Shown: positions 53,964-63,147, counted from the stretch's first letter. The stretch: DNA of 63,326 nucleotides from DAITMV01 sp046318595 (GCA_046318595.1 JBKCTV010000039.1:1-63326), one strand, 5' to 3'. The notes: a model not told the origin generated them from the letters alone. Numbers and translations are program-made.

Positions 53964-56165
53964 CTAGGCACCCGCCCCCAGGCTCTCGATGGGCTTTTTA
54001 TCGGTGATTTCAAACGACGCCCAATAGACTGTACCGCCATAGCTGTTTGGATCAGATTTTGTAACGCTCGAATCGTTATGCAACCACCAATCACCATTGC
54101 CATCCCGGGTATAGGCCACATAGTGCCCACTGTTGAGGGTGGTGCCACGATGCATAATCAAATCACGCGCGGCTAGTGTCAGGTGATATTTTTTTCCGGT
54201 AGAGTCATCGGTCGCTTCCACCTGAGCGGTAGTATCATAGTCCAACTTAAATGATTCTAATTTTTTATCATAAGATATTGTGCCATTCGATTCATGCTTG
54301 AAAATTGCTATGGAAACAGGCACCCTTGCCACAGAATCTTTTTCAAAATGAATTTTCCATTTCGAGAGACTTTTAATATCGTATAACCCCATACTGCCCC
54401 AGTCCTTTATGCATTCTTGTTCCACGCTTAGCGTGCCAAAAAAGTCTTGCCACGTTTTAATTTCTTGAACATCCGAATCTTTCATACTAATCAACTGATC
54501 GCAGTGCAAATAAGCGCTTTTATGTGAGCTTATCGTTTCTTCAGGTTTTGGTATCGAAAGACCGCCAGCAATCAGCTTTTCTTCAGCATCGGGATTTATC
54601 CGAAATTCTTTTTCTAAACGCACGCACTGAGAACAAATTAAATGAAGCTTGAAAATATCGCTTAAACAACTCATAAACGCAACTGCGTCCTGCTGCCCTC
54701 CGGTTGTGATAGGGGCAAATTCTTTAAAACTATCAAACTTATCGAGTTCACTAAAAAACAATTGCAAATCTTCCTTAGGGACGCTTGAGCCAATCCCATT
54801 CACAAGTTTGATAAAGCGATTCAGCGCGGCGCGTCTTTCTTGCCAATTGTATTCTGGTTTTCGTTCTTTCGGCCCCGGTTGCGCAGTTGGTTCTTTGAAA
54901 TCTACATCTTCTTTAAGTTTTTCTAAGTGAGGCAATAAATCGCTCCCCATCGAGGACACGATACCCTTCAGGGCAGCATTGGCGTAGCAGGTATTTCCAA
55001 AATTGTGCAAGCCTGCTGTAATTGCCAAAGGTGCGGTTGCTGCTACCTGGGGAGGAGGATTGAACATACGCGACGCTGGTTCGGAATCCGAGGAACCATT
55101 CGACACATCTGCTTCACCAACAGACACATCCGACATAGAGGGCGATTGGGTTCTGAAATCTTTCAGGCATGTTGTCAGTGCGTCGTACAGCTCTTTTAAC
55201 TGCGCTTTCGAATGGATAAAACGCGGACCGCGTTGTTCACGGCCTACCATGATGGTTTTAACTAATACTTCTTTCAATTTATCATTATCAAGAACTTCGC
55301 CACGTTTTATCATGCCAGCGATTCGATTATAAACGATCAGCGTTGCGTTGCGCCCGATACCTGCATAACTTACGATCATAGATTGCAAATTTCGAGGAGT
55401 TTCGCCCTTGATTTTTTCTATGTGGTTTTCGAATAGTTGATTGGCACGTTCGATACTGGTTTGAGATAGCACCATGCTTTCAAAGCCGAATGAAACCTGC
55501 GTCAAAGGCACACTGATCGTTTTATTATTATCCAGCCTGTCACAGACGGCTAAAGTATAGGAAACATGCTCTTCATCTTTATCATCCGAACACTCGAGAC
55601 TCGTCACTTCGTACCGACCGCCCAGCAACAGTGTTGGGGAATTTTCTTTGCGCAACCCCCGAAGCAACTGACCTAATATCGGATTGTCGCTCGACAGCGG
55701 CATGTTATGGAGAACACCTTCTTTACCACAAAACTCTACGTCGAAACGATTCTGCGCTCGTGGCGATACGAACTGAAAAAGCCCTTGTCCGGAACTGATG
55801 GCATTCACCAGCAACTTTTCGGTTTCCAGGAAAGCGGGATCAGGGGTTTGAGCTGCCACATAAGTCGACTCGACAGGCGAGTTGGCATCGAAACAAATTT
55901 TATTGGCATGAATTGGAACAGCCTGAACATTCGGCTTATTGCTAGAATCAACGCTAACTAAATTAACCGTAACAGGCGTCCCGTAACATCGGACGCCGGA
56001 CGTGTTCAACACAACGCCTTGAACAACTTTAAGTAAGCCCGAGAAAAGCTTATTACACTTCTCCCGTATCTTTTCCCACAAATTAGTTGGAACATCTGAA
56101 GAATTCGAATCATGGATCGGCGGAGTAGCGCCCGACGCCAATACTACGGTGGGTATACGTGGCAT
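53964..56165 (-). CDS. Eukaryotic-type ubiquitin-specific protease fused to an inactive phosphatase-like domain
   Basis: 733-aa protein. Residues about 185-345 form a tyrosine-phosphatase-like core (YTLAVCDRLDNN, VSYAGIGRNATLIVYNRI, REQRGPRFIHSKAQLKELYDAL), but the catalytic CX5R is S266-X5-R272. Residues about 383-725 form a peptidase C19 (USP) domain: cysteine box GLHNFGNTCYANAALKG with Cys393, two CxxC-like zinc positions (ICSQC; the second pair is not clear), and the histidine box LNSGHYVAYTRDGNGDWWLH with His681 followed by Asp698 in HNDSS. All three catalytic residues are present, so deubiquitinase activity is likely. Bacteria lack ubiquitin, so the target is a host. No signal peptide; AT-richer than its neighbours. 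Probable translocated effector. Confidence 0.88.
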   Translation of the reverse strand: MPRIPTVVLASGATPPIHDSNSSDVPTNLWEKIREKCNKLFSGLLKVVQGVVLNTSGVRCYGTPVTVNLVSVDSSNKPNVQAVPIHANKICFDANSPVESTYVAAQTPDPAFLETEKLLVNAISSGQGLFQFVSPRAQNRFDVEFCGKEGVLHNMPLSSDNPILGQLLRGLRKENSPTLLLGGRYEVTSLECSDDKDEEHVSYTLAVCDRLDNNKTISVPLTQVSFGFESMVLSQTSIERANQLFENHIEKIKGETPRNLQSMIVSYAGIGRNATLIVYNRIAGMIKRGEVLDNDKLKEVLVKTIMVGREQRGPRFIHSKAQLKELYDALTTCLKDFRTQSPSMSDVSVGEADVSNGSSDSEPASRMFNPPPQVAATAPLAITAGLHNFGNTCYANAALKGIVSSMGSDLLPHLEKLKEDVDFKEPTAQPGPKERKPEYNWQERRAALNRFIKLVNGIGSSVPKEDLQLFFSELDKFDSFKEFAPITTGGQQDAVAFMSCLSDIFKLHLICSQCVRLEKEFRINPDAEEKLIAGGLSIPKPEETISSHKSAYLHCDQLISMKDSDVQEIKTWQDFFGTLSVEQECIKDWGSMGLYDIKSLSKWKIHFEKDSVARVPVSIAIFKHESNGTISYDKKLESFKLDYDTTAQVEATDDSTGKKYHLTLAARDLIMHRGTTLNSGHYVAYTRDGNGDWWLHNDSSVTKSDPNSYGGTVYWASFEITDKKPIESLGAGA

Positions 56166-56187
56166 GTATCGCTCGCAAAATATCTAT

Positions 56188-56356
56188 GAGCCAGTTGCGA
56201 AACTCAATAGTTGAAGGTAATTTTCACGCGACGGCGTGATGGAAAGAGTGGGGGTTCGGCCGCAAAAGCGGCACGATGTGGTTCGCCAGGACGACATACC
56301 ATCCCCAGACGTATACTACCCTCAGGACCAAACTAACGCAATGATGGCATCACGTT
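56188..56356 (+). repeat. 169-bp dispersed direct repeat, copy 2
   Basis: Same length and orientation as 41337-56356's left partner at 41337-41505. Contains hairpins TCACGC/GCGTGA (56224-56239) and GCCGC-AAAA-GCGGC (56259-56272), the second perfect only in this copy. It lies between the ubiquitin-protease gene start (56165) and the alaA stop (56397). Confidence 0.85.
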
Positions 56357-56396
56357 CAAACAGCTCTTTAACGTGGGAATGTTTGGCAAGTGGCTT

Positions 56397-57623
56397 TTAA
56401 GTATTGTGTTTTTTGCGATAAGCGGCCAGGAAACGCTCGATGCGGGCCATGGCGTCCGTCAGCTCGTCGGTGTTGGGTAAAAAAACAATCCGGAAATGAT
56501 CGGTCGCCGGCCAGTTGAAACCGCTGCCCTGCACGACCAGCACCTTTTCCTCTTCCAGCAGATCGAGCACGAAATGCTGATCGTTGGCGATGGGATAGAC
56601 CGCCGGGTCGAGGTGCGGAAACAGGTACAACGCGGCTTTCGGCTTGACACAGCGAACGCCTGGGATCTGCGTCAACAGCTCCCAGGAGAGGTCGCGCTGG
56701 CGCGTCAGCCTGCCTTTTGCGCCGACGAGGTCCTCGATGCTTTGATGCCCCCCGAGCGAAGTCTGAATGGCGAACTGCCCGGGGACGTTGGCGCACAGCC
56801 GCATAGACGCGAGGATATTCAGTCCGTCCAAGTAATCTGCGGCGTGCCGCTTGTCGCCCGACACGATCATCCAGCCGGCGCGGTAGCCGCAAGCACGGTA
56901 GTTTTTCGATAAGCCGTTCATGGTGATGAACAGCACATCATCGGCCAACGAGGCGATCGAGGTGTGCCGCGCGTCGTCGTACAGCATTTTGTCGTAGATT
57001 TCGTCGGCGAACACGATCAGTTGATGCTGGCGGGCGATCTCGACCAGCTCGCGCAACATATCGTCGGGGTAGAGCGCTCCGGTCGGATTATTTGGATTGA
57101 TGACGACCAGTGCGCGGGTGTGTTCGGTGATTTTGCTGCGCAGGTCGGCGAGATCGGGCAGCCAGCCACTGCCCTCGTCGCACACATAATGGCGCGGCTT
57201 GCCACCAGCCAGACTGACGGCGGCGGTCCATAGGGGATAATCGGGCGCCGGCACTAGCACCTCGTCGCCGTTGTTAAGCAGGCCCTGCATGCACATGACG
57301 ATCAGTTCGGATACGCCATTACCGAGAAAAATATCCTCGATCTGCACGTCCGGAATGTTTTTTTGCTGCGTGTAATGCATGACCGCTTTACGCGCGGCGA
57401 ACAGCCCCTTGGAATCGGAATAACCCGAGGCGCTGTTGAGGTTCAGAATGACGTCGCGCCGCACTTCGTCGGGTGCCTCGAAACCGAATGGGGCGAGGTT
57501 GCCGATGTTCAGCTTGACGATGCTGTGGCCTTCCTCTTCAAGCTGCTTGGCGCGCAGCATCACAGGACCACGGATGTCGTAGCAGACATTCGCAAGTTTG
57601 GCGGATTTCTGGATCGGTTTCAT
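56397..57623 (-). CDS. alaA: Alanine aminotransferase AlaA
   Basis: 408-aa class I PLP aminotransferase that makes alanine from pyruvate and glutamate. PLP lysine in TMNGLSKNYRACGYRAGW, NPNNPTGALYP and the N-terminus KSAKLANVCYDIRGPVMLRA match AlaA. In Burkholderiales it heads alaA-hom-thrC-moeA-moaD-moaE; here only repeat copy 2 and a foreign segment follow it. Confidence 0.94.
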   Translation of the reverse strand: MKPIQKSAKLANVCYDIRGPVMLRAKQLEEEGHSIVKLNIGNLAPFGFEAPDEVRRDVILNLNSASGYSDSKGLFAARKAVMHYTQQKNIPDVQIEDIFLGNGVSELIVMCMQGLLNNGDEVLVPAPDYPLWTAAVSLAGGKPRHYVCDEGSGWLPDLADLRSKITEHTRALVVINPNNPTGALYPDDMLRELVEIARQHQLIVFADEIYDKMLYDDARHTSIASLADDVLFITMNGLSKNYRACGYRAGWMIVSGDKRHAADYLDGLNILASMRLCANVPGQFAIQTSLGGHQSIEDLVGAKGRLTRQRDLSWELLTQIPGVRCVKPKAALYLFPHLDPAVYPIANDQHFVLDLLEEEKVLVVQGSGFNWPATDHFRIVFLPNTDELTDAMARIERFLAAYRKKHNT

Positions 57624-57681
57624 CGCGAGTTTCGGCGAGTTTAAGTTATATTTCGGAGTTGTTCATTCGGCAGGAACCAAG

Positions 57682-58056
57682 GTGAGTTTTCAACCCGACG
57701 TTTTGAAAGCGTCCTCCATTGTAACGGCTTATGACGATTCGTCGGTCACAATCGATGGGGTGATGCACCGATCCAGCGTCGTCTGCGGCACCGATTTACT
57801 ACCGCGCGCCTGGGCTGCGGCCGCCGATTTAAGCGCGGCCGTCGTGACGGCCACCCCGGCCGGTACCGAGGTCGTGCTGCTCGGCACCGGGAAGCACCAG
57901 GTTTTTCCGGAGGTCGCCGTGCGCGAGGCATGGTTGGCCGCTGGTGTGGCCGTCGAAATCATGGACACCGCGGCGGCCTGCCGCACCTACAACATCCTCC
58001 GCGCGGAGGGCCGGCGCGTGTTGGCGATTTTGCAGATCGACAGCAATGGCGCCTGA
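57682..58056 (+). CDS. Mth938-like (DUF498) domain protein
   Basis: 124-aa protein of the Mth938/Xcc1710 family, related to the mitochondrial complex I assembly factor NDUFAF3. Typical pieces: SSVVCGTDLLPRAW, EVVLLGTGKHQVFP, GVAVEIMDTAAACRTYNIL. The start is taken as GTG 57682 because AGGAA lies 5-6 bp upstream; the frame extended to 57598 overlaps alaA. Its role in bacteria is not established. It overlaps arnT by 11 bp. Confidence 0.88.
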   Translation: MSFQPDVLKASSIVTAYDDSSVTIDGVMHRSSVVCGTDLLPRAWAAAADLSAAVVTATPAGTEVVLLGTGKHQVFPEVAVREAWLAAGVAVEIMDTAAACRTYNILRAEGRRVLAILQIDSNGA

Positions 58057-59704
58057 CGCTAGCCCCCCTGCTCTGCCACGCGCGCGGCTCTGGCTGCTTG
58101 CTCTGGGATTCATCGTCATTTGGCTGCTCGGGCTGGGCTTTCGGGTACTGATCAAAACCGATGAAGGCCGGTATGCCGAGATCGCCCGGGAAATGTTGGT
58201 GAGTGGCGATTGGCTGACACCGCGCTTGAACGATCTGTTGTATTTCGAAAAGCCGCCTCTGCAGTACTGGGCGACAGCGGCGGCATTTGCCGTATTCGGT
58301 CTACAGGACTGGGCCGCCCGGCTGTGGACGGGGCTGAGCGGTTTACTGGCGATCGCGATAACCGGCTGGTGCGCGACACGGCTCTACGGCGCGGCAGTTG
58401 GCTGGTTGAGCGCGGCGATGCTCGCGTCCTGTCTGGGGTTTTTCGCGATGGGCCATTTGAGCGCGCTGGACATGGGTTTCAGCGCGATGCTGACGGTCGC
58501 GCTGTGCGCTCTACTGACGGCCAATCGCGGTACGACCGAACGGGTTCGGCGGCGCTGGATGCTGGTTTGCTGGGCCGGCATGGCGCTGGCTTTGCTCAGC
58601 AAGGGAGTGGCGGGGATCGTGCTGCCAGCCACGGTTCTGGTGATTTATGTACTGACGACCCGCGACTGGACAGCCTGGCGCAAGGCCTATTGGCGCAGTG
58701 GTTTGGTGCTGTTGCTACTGATAGCGGCGCCGTGGTTTATTTTGCTCAGCCAACGACAGCCAGATTTTGCGCGCTTTTTTTTCATCCATGAACATGTCGA
58801 ACGGTTTTTGACACCCGGCCATGCCCGCGAGGGTGCATGGTGGTATTTCGGACCGATACTGTTGGCCGGCTTGTTTCCCTGGACGCTGCTGTTACCGGCG
58901 GTGTTGGCGCAAGGCTGGCGCCTGGAGCCACGAACTGAGACGGCTGACCGTTTCCAACCAACGCGTCTGCTCTGGATCTGGAGTGTGACGATTTTTGTTT
59001 TTTTCAGTTTTTCGCATTCCAAACTGCCCTCTTACATCGTGCCGATTTTTCCGGCATTGGCGATATTAGCGGCGCGTCAATGGCTCAACGGCACGGCGCG
59101 CGCGCGGCATACGGTGATGCTGACGACGCTCGGGCTGGGGGTGCTGGCGTTGGCCTTCAGCGTTTATTACCGGCTGTCGATGCCGGGGGACGATTTATAC
59201 AGCCGCTACGCAGCTTGGCTCATCGGCGCGGGTGCCGTGCTGGCCACGGCCTGCGGAATGCTCTGGGTGCGCCGCGCCACGACAGCCCCGTTTATCCAGG
59301 GCATGGCCTTGGCGACAGCGGCGCTGATCGCGCATAGTTTGATTTTGTGGGGGCACGATACCTACGGACAGATGGTGTCGGCCAAAAATCTGGCCGCCGA
59401 GCTGCGGCCCCTAATCAGCGCAGACGACCCTGTTTACAGTGTCAAAACCCATGAACAAACGCTGCCGTATTATCTGCAACGACCGGTCACGCTGGTCGCG
59501 TACTACGATGAATTCAGTTTCGGCTTGCGGCAAGAGCCCACCAAAGGCATCGCCAGGATGGACGATTTTCTTGCACGATGGCGCAACCCTACTCAAGCCT
59601 GGGCGTATATGAAACCAGACACTTATCATGCGCTGGTCAAGGCGGGCGTACCGCTGCAACTGCGTTTCATTAACGAAGACCACGCCATGGTGAGCCGTTT
59701 ATGA
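58046..59704 (+). CDS. arnT: ArnT-like glycosyltransferase (lipid A aminoarabinose transferase)
   Basis: 552-aa GT-C membrane glycosyltransferase of the PMT/ArnT family, expected to move aminoarabinose from undecaprenyl phosphate to lipid A on the periplasmic side. Signature near the N-terminus: KTDEGRYAEIAREML then LLYFEKPPLQYW (the DE and the FEKPPL motif), followed by about 12 transmembrane segments. The start at 58046 was chosen from the Shine-Dalgarno-poor overlap with the Mth938-like gene because upstream codons are not family-like. First gene of the arn operon. Confidence 0.92.
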   Translation: MAPDASPPALPRARLWLLALGFIVIWLLGLGFRVLIKTDEGRYAEIAREMLVSGDWLTPRLNDLLYFEKPPLQYWATAAAFAVFGLQDWAARLWTGLSGLLAIAITGWCATRLYGAAVGWLSAAMLASCLGFFAMGHLSALDMGFSAMLTVALCALLTANRGTTERVRRRWMLVCWAGMALALLSKGVAGIVLPATVLVIYVLTTRDWTAWRKAYWRSGLVLLLLIAAPWFILLSQRQPDFARFFFIHEHVERFLTPGHAREGAWWYFGPILLAGLFPWTLLLPAVLAQGWRLEPRTETADRFQPTRLLWIWSVTIFVFFSFSHSKLPSYIVPIFPALAILAARQWLNGTARARHTVMLTTLGLGVLALAFSVYYRLSMPGDDLYSRYAAWLIGAGAVLATACGMLWVRRATTAPFIQGMALATAALIAHSLILWGHDTYGQMVSAKNLAAELRPLISADDPVYSVKTHEQTLPYYLQRPVTLVAYYDEFSFGLRQEPTKGIARMDDFLARWRNPTQAWAYMKPDTYHALVKAGVPLQLRFINEDHAMVSRL

Positions 59705-60084
59705 GCGGATTCATGAGCCCGCTCGCGTTCGGATTGATCTTGACGGGTGTACTTCTCAATGCTCTGGCGCAACTGCTGTTGAAGGCCGGCGTCAACCGGC
59801 TCGGCGTGCTGGAATTCAGCTTGCACAAAGCCTGGCCGTTGCTGCTGGCGCTTGCCGGGCAATGGCCGATCGTGCTGGGCCTGGCATGCTATGCGGTATC
59901 GGTAGTCGTCTGGATACTCGCGTTGTCGCGCACCGATGTGACCATCGCGTATCCGATGCTGTCGATCGGCTATGTTGTCAACGCGCTCGGCGCCTACTGG
60001 TGGCTGGGCGAATCCTTGTCTTTTCAGCGCCTGGGTGCGATCGCGATCATCCTGGTCGGGGTCGTGCTACTGGCGCGCTCATAA
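59701..60084 (+). CDS. Small EamA/SMR-type flippase subunit (ArnE/ArnF-like)
   Basis: 127-aa protein with four transmembrane segments, similar to ArnE/ArnF, which flip undecaprenyl-phosphate-aminoarabinose. AYPMLSIGYVVNALGAYWWLGE is the typical C-terminal segment. It overlaps arnT by 4 bp. Only one such subunit is visible, where enterobacteria have two. Confidence 0.88.
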   Translation: MSGFMSPLAFGLILTGVLLNALAQLLLKAGVNRLGVLEFSLHKAWPLLLALAGQWPIVLGLACYAVSVVVWILALSRTDVTIAYPMLSIGYVVNALGAYWWLGESLSFQRLGAIAIILVGVVLLARS

Positions 60085-60088
60085 AAAG

Positions 60089-61252
60089 ATGCCGATGAAT
60101 ACTTTTTTAGCAGACCCGCCGCTTCTGCCTTTTACCCGCCCCAGCATTCATGAAGCCGACATTCAAGCGGTGACCGACGTGCTGCGTTCCGGCTGGCTGA
60201 CAACCGGACCACGCGCTGCGGCTTTCGAAACGGCGCTCGGCGAATTTTTCGGTGGCCGGCCAGTGCGCTGTTTCAGCTCGGGAACCGCGACGCTCGAAGT
60301 CGCCCTGCGGATAGCCGATGTCGGGCCGGGCGACGAGGTCATCACGACACCATTGTCCTGGGTGGCAACGGCGAACGTCATCCTGACCGTGGGCGCGCGA
60401 CCGGTATTCGTCGACATCGATCCGCACACACGCAACCTCTGCTGCACGGCCATCGAACAGGCCATCACGCCGCGTACCAAAGCGCTCATGCCAGTTCATC
60501 TGGCCGGCCTGCCCTGCGACCTGGATACGGTTTATGGGCTTGCGCAGCGGCACGGTCTGCGCGTGATCGAAGACGCCGCCCAGGCGATCGACGCGCGCTG
60601 GCAAGGCCAGCGGATCGGCAGCTTCGGCGACCTGACCTCCTTCAGTTTTCATGCGAACAAAAACCTGTGCACCGCCGAAGGTGGCTGCCTGGTCTTTGCC
60701 GATGAGACGCAAGCCGAGCTGGCGACCCGCTACCGGCTGCAAGGACTGCGGCGGTTCGGCACCGACGGCATGGACGTGGACGTGCTCGGCGGCAAGTTCA
60801 ACATGACCGACATCGCCGCTGCGCTCGGTTTGTCGCAACTGGCCCGTATCGGCGCTTTCACGGAGCGCCGACGCGTGTTGGCGCGGCATTACTTCGACTG
60901 TTTCGCCACCACCGACCTCGCCGCGCAAGGGGTCGAACTGCCGGTCGACAACAGTGCGCAGTCCAACTGGCACATGTTTCAAATCGTGCTGCCAGAGACA
61001 GTCGAGCGGGCAGCGGTCATGGACGCGCTCAAAGCCCGGCATATAATGACCGGTGTGCATTACCCGGCGATTCATTTATTTTCCTTGTACCGGGGCCTGG
61101 GTTTCGCGGCCGGCCAGTTCCCGGTCGCCGAACGCATCGGTCGGCGGATCTTGACCCTGCCCTTGTTCCCGGATATGACCATCGGCGACGTGGAGCGCGT
61201 GGTCGATGCCTTGCAACTGGTTTTCACGACGATGATTCGAACGACTTCATGA
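60089..61252 (+). CDS. arnB: UDP-4-amino-4-deoxy-L-arabinose aminotransferase
   Basis: 387-aa DegT/DnrJ/EryC1 PLP aminotransferase that forms UDP-Ara4N. GSGWLTTGPRAAAFE-like start, SSGTATLEVALRIA, EDAAQAIDARWQG and PLP lysine in FSFHANKNLCTAEGG. Start ATG 60089 or 60095. It follows the flippase subunit by 4 bp. Confidence 0.94.
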   Translation: MPMNTFLADPPLLPFTRPSIHEADIQAVTDVLRSGWLTTGPRAAAFETALGEFFGGRPVRCFSSGTATLEVALRIADVGPGDEVITTPLSWVATANVILTVGARPVFVDIDPHTRNLCCTAIEQAITPRTKALMPVHLAGLPCDLDTVYGLAQRHGLRVIEDAAQAIDARWQGQRIGSFGDLTSFSFHANKNLCTAEGGCLVFADETQAELATRYRLQGLRRFGTDGMDVDVLGGKFNMTDIAAALGLSQLARIGAFTERRRVLARHYFDCFATTDLAAQGVELPVDNSAQSNWHMFQIVLPETVERAAVMDALKARHIMTGVHYPAIHLFSLYRGLGFAAGQFPVAERIGRRILTLPLFPDMTIGDVERVVDALQLVFTTMIRTTS

Positions 61253-61265
61253 AACAAACGAACGT

Positions 61266-62225
61266 ATGAGCAGCAAGCCTTATCTGTCGGTCGTGGTACC
61301 GGTCTATAACGAGGAAGAAGGCCTGCCGGCCTTGTTCGCGCGGCTTTATCCGGCGTTGGATGCACTGGGCGGCAGCTACGAACTGATTTTTATCAACGAT
61401 GGCAGTCGCGACCGCTCGGCGGGTATTTTGTCCGCGCAGTTCGATGCCCGACCGGACGTCACACGCGTGGTCCTGCTCAACGGTAATTTTGGTCAGCATC
61501 GGGCCATTCTGGCCGGGTTCGAACATACCCGCGGCGAGGTCGTGGTCACGCTCGACGCCGACCTGCAAAACCCGCCCGAGGAAATCGGCCGACTGGTGGA
61601 TAAAATCCGCGAAGGTTACGATTACGTCGGTTCGATCCGTCGCCAGCGGCAGGACAGCCTATTTCGCAAACGCGCGTCGCGCGCGATGAACCGGCTTCGC
61701 GAGTCGATCACCCGCATCAAAATGACCGATCAGGGCTGCATGCTGCGCGCCTATCACCGCACCATCATCGACACCATCAACCGTTGCCGCGAAGTGCACA
61801 CCTTCATTCCGGCGCTGGCGTATACGTTCTCCCGCAATCCGACCGAAATCGAGGTCGGTCACGAAGAGCGGGCCGCCGGCGAGTCGAAGTATTCGCTCTA
61901 CCATTTATTGAGGTTGAACTTCGACCTCATCACAGGCTTTTCGGTCGTGCCATTGCACGTGTTTTCGATGGCGGGTTTCGTGCTGGCGATCGGCTCAGCG
62001 TTTTTCGTGGTGTTTCTGTTCCTTCGGCGCCTCATGCTCGGGCCCGAAGCCGAAGGCGTATTCACTTTGTTCGGCATCGTCTTTTTTCTGATCGGCGTGA
62101 TGCTGCTGGGGATCGGCCTGCTGGGCGAATACGTCGGGCGCATTTACGAGCAAGTGCGGGAGCGGCCCCGCTGGCTGATCCACAGCGTACTGGAAGCCCA
62201 GCCGCCAGCGACCGATGATGCCTGA
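61266..62225 (+). CDS. arnC: Undecaprenyl-phosphate Ara4-formyl-N transferase ArnC
   Basis: 319-aa GT-A family 2 glycosyltransferase. SVVVPVYNEEEGLPAL, FINDGSRDRS, TLDADLQNPPEEI (metal-binding acids) and two C-terminal transmembrane segments. It loads the formylated sugar onto undecaprenyl phosphate. It starts 13 bp after arnB and overlaps the next gene by 11 bp. Confidence 0.95.
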   Translation: MSSKPYLSVVVPVYNEEEGLPALFARLYPALDALGGSYELIFINDGSRDRSAGILSAQFDARPDVTRVVLLNGNFGQHRAILAGFEHTRGEVVVTLDADLQNPPEEIGRLVDKIREGYDYVGSIRRQRQDSLFRKRASRAMNRLRESITRIKMTDQGCMLRAYHRTIIDTINRCREVHTFIPALAYTFSRNPTEIEVGHEERAAGESKYSLYHLLRLNFDLITGFSVVPLHVFSMAGFVLAIGSAFFVVFLFLRRLMLGPEAEGVFTLFGIVFFLIGVMLLGIGLLGEYVGRIYEQVRERPRWLIHSVLEAQPPATDDA

Positions 62226-63147
62226 ACCAATCGTCGTTTTCGCTTATCACAACGTTGGGGTGCGCTGCCTTAAGGCGCTCGCCAGCCGACTGGAGGCCTG
62301 CGACTGGCAAGTTGCGCTGGTCGTCACGCACCCGGATGACCCGGCGGAAAACATCTGGTTCGGCTCGGTTGCCGCCACTGCGGCTTTTTACGGCTGGCCC
62401 GTGCAGACCATCGCCGACCCGGCGCAGCACGACGATTTGCTGACGCGCATCGCAGCGCTGGCGCCGCGCCATATTTTTTCGTTTTACTACCGGTTCATGC
62501 TACCGGAAAGCATCCTGAGTCAGGCGGTACGCGGCGCCTTCAATATGCACGGCTCGCTGCTGCCGAAATACCGCGGCCGCGCGCCGGTCAACTGGGCAGT
62601 TTTGCGCGGCGAAACCGAAACCGGCGCCACCCTGCACCGCATGACGGCGCGTGCCGACGCGGGCGCGATCGTTGCGCGGCGCGCAGTGCCGATTCTGCCG
62701 GACGACACCGCGCGGGAAGTATTCGACAAAGTGACGCTCGCCGCCGAGCAAACCCTGCTCGATGCGCTACCGGCGATTGCCGCCGATACCGTCATCGATC
62801 TGCCCAACGATCTGGCCGCCGGTTTTTATTGCGGCAGCCGCACGCGCGAGGACGGACGAATCGATTTCGCCCAGCCGGCGCGGGTCATCCACAATCTCAT
62901 CCGCGCCGTCGCGCCGCCAGAATACCCCGGCGCGTTTTTCGAGATCGACGGTGAGACAGTCGTCGTCGAACAGGCCCGCCACTGGGCCGCTGCGCCCGAT
63001 GCACCTGCAGCGCCAGGGCCCGCCATCATCCACGGTAGAATGGCGCTCATCGGCGGTGATGGCGCGGCGCTCGAAGTCCTGCGCACGTCTTATCGCAATC
63101 AATCAATCAGCGGCGCGCAGCTCGCCCAACGGATACGACATGCATAA
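62215..63147 (+). CDS. UDP-Ara4N formyltransferase (stand-alone ArnA N-terminal domain)
   Basis: 310-aa formyltransferase equivalent to the N-terminal half of ArnA. Catalytic motif FNMHGSLLPKYRGRAPVNWA (Asn/His) and an aspartate in the ARADAGAIV segment. In enterobacteria ArnA is one bifunctional protein; here the two activities are separate genes overlapping by 8 bp. Confidence 0.93.
   Translation: MMPEPIVVFAYHNVGVRCLKALASRLEACDWQVALVVTHPDDPAENIWFGSVAATAAFYGWPVQTIADPAQHDDLLTRIAALAPRHIFSFYYRFMLPESILSQAVRGAFNMHGSLLPKYRGRAPVNWAVLRGETETGATLHRMTARADAGAIVARRAVPILPDDTAREVFDKVTLAAEQTLLDALPAIAADTVIDLPNDLAAGFYCGSRTREDGRIDFAQPARVIHNLIRAVAPPEYPGAFFEIDGETVVVEQARHWAAAPDAPAAPGPAIIHGRMALIGGDGAALEVLRTSYRNQSISGAQLAQRIRHA

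Larger units (their letters stand above)
41337..56356. other. 15-kb segment bounded by direct repeats, separating alaA from hom
   Basis: The two 169-bp direct repeats lie exactly at the points where an alaA-hom operon appears broken. The segment mixes core genes (tRNA-Pro/Arg/His, ybbA, tesA, ppiD) with host-directed genes (1216-aa and 733-aa effectors) and a signalling unit. No integrase or intact transposase is present. Recombination between repeats is the simplest explanation; this is an inference. Confidence 0.5.

Noticed and set aside
56166..56260. Possible PIP-box upstream of the ubiquitin-protease gene
   Set aside because: TTCGC is present in the repeat but a second TTCG at the correct spacing is absent.
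60107..61075. 322-codon minus-strand frame opposite arnB
   Set aside because: Antisense shadow; arnB motifs are unambiguous on the plus strand.
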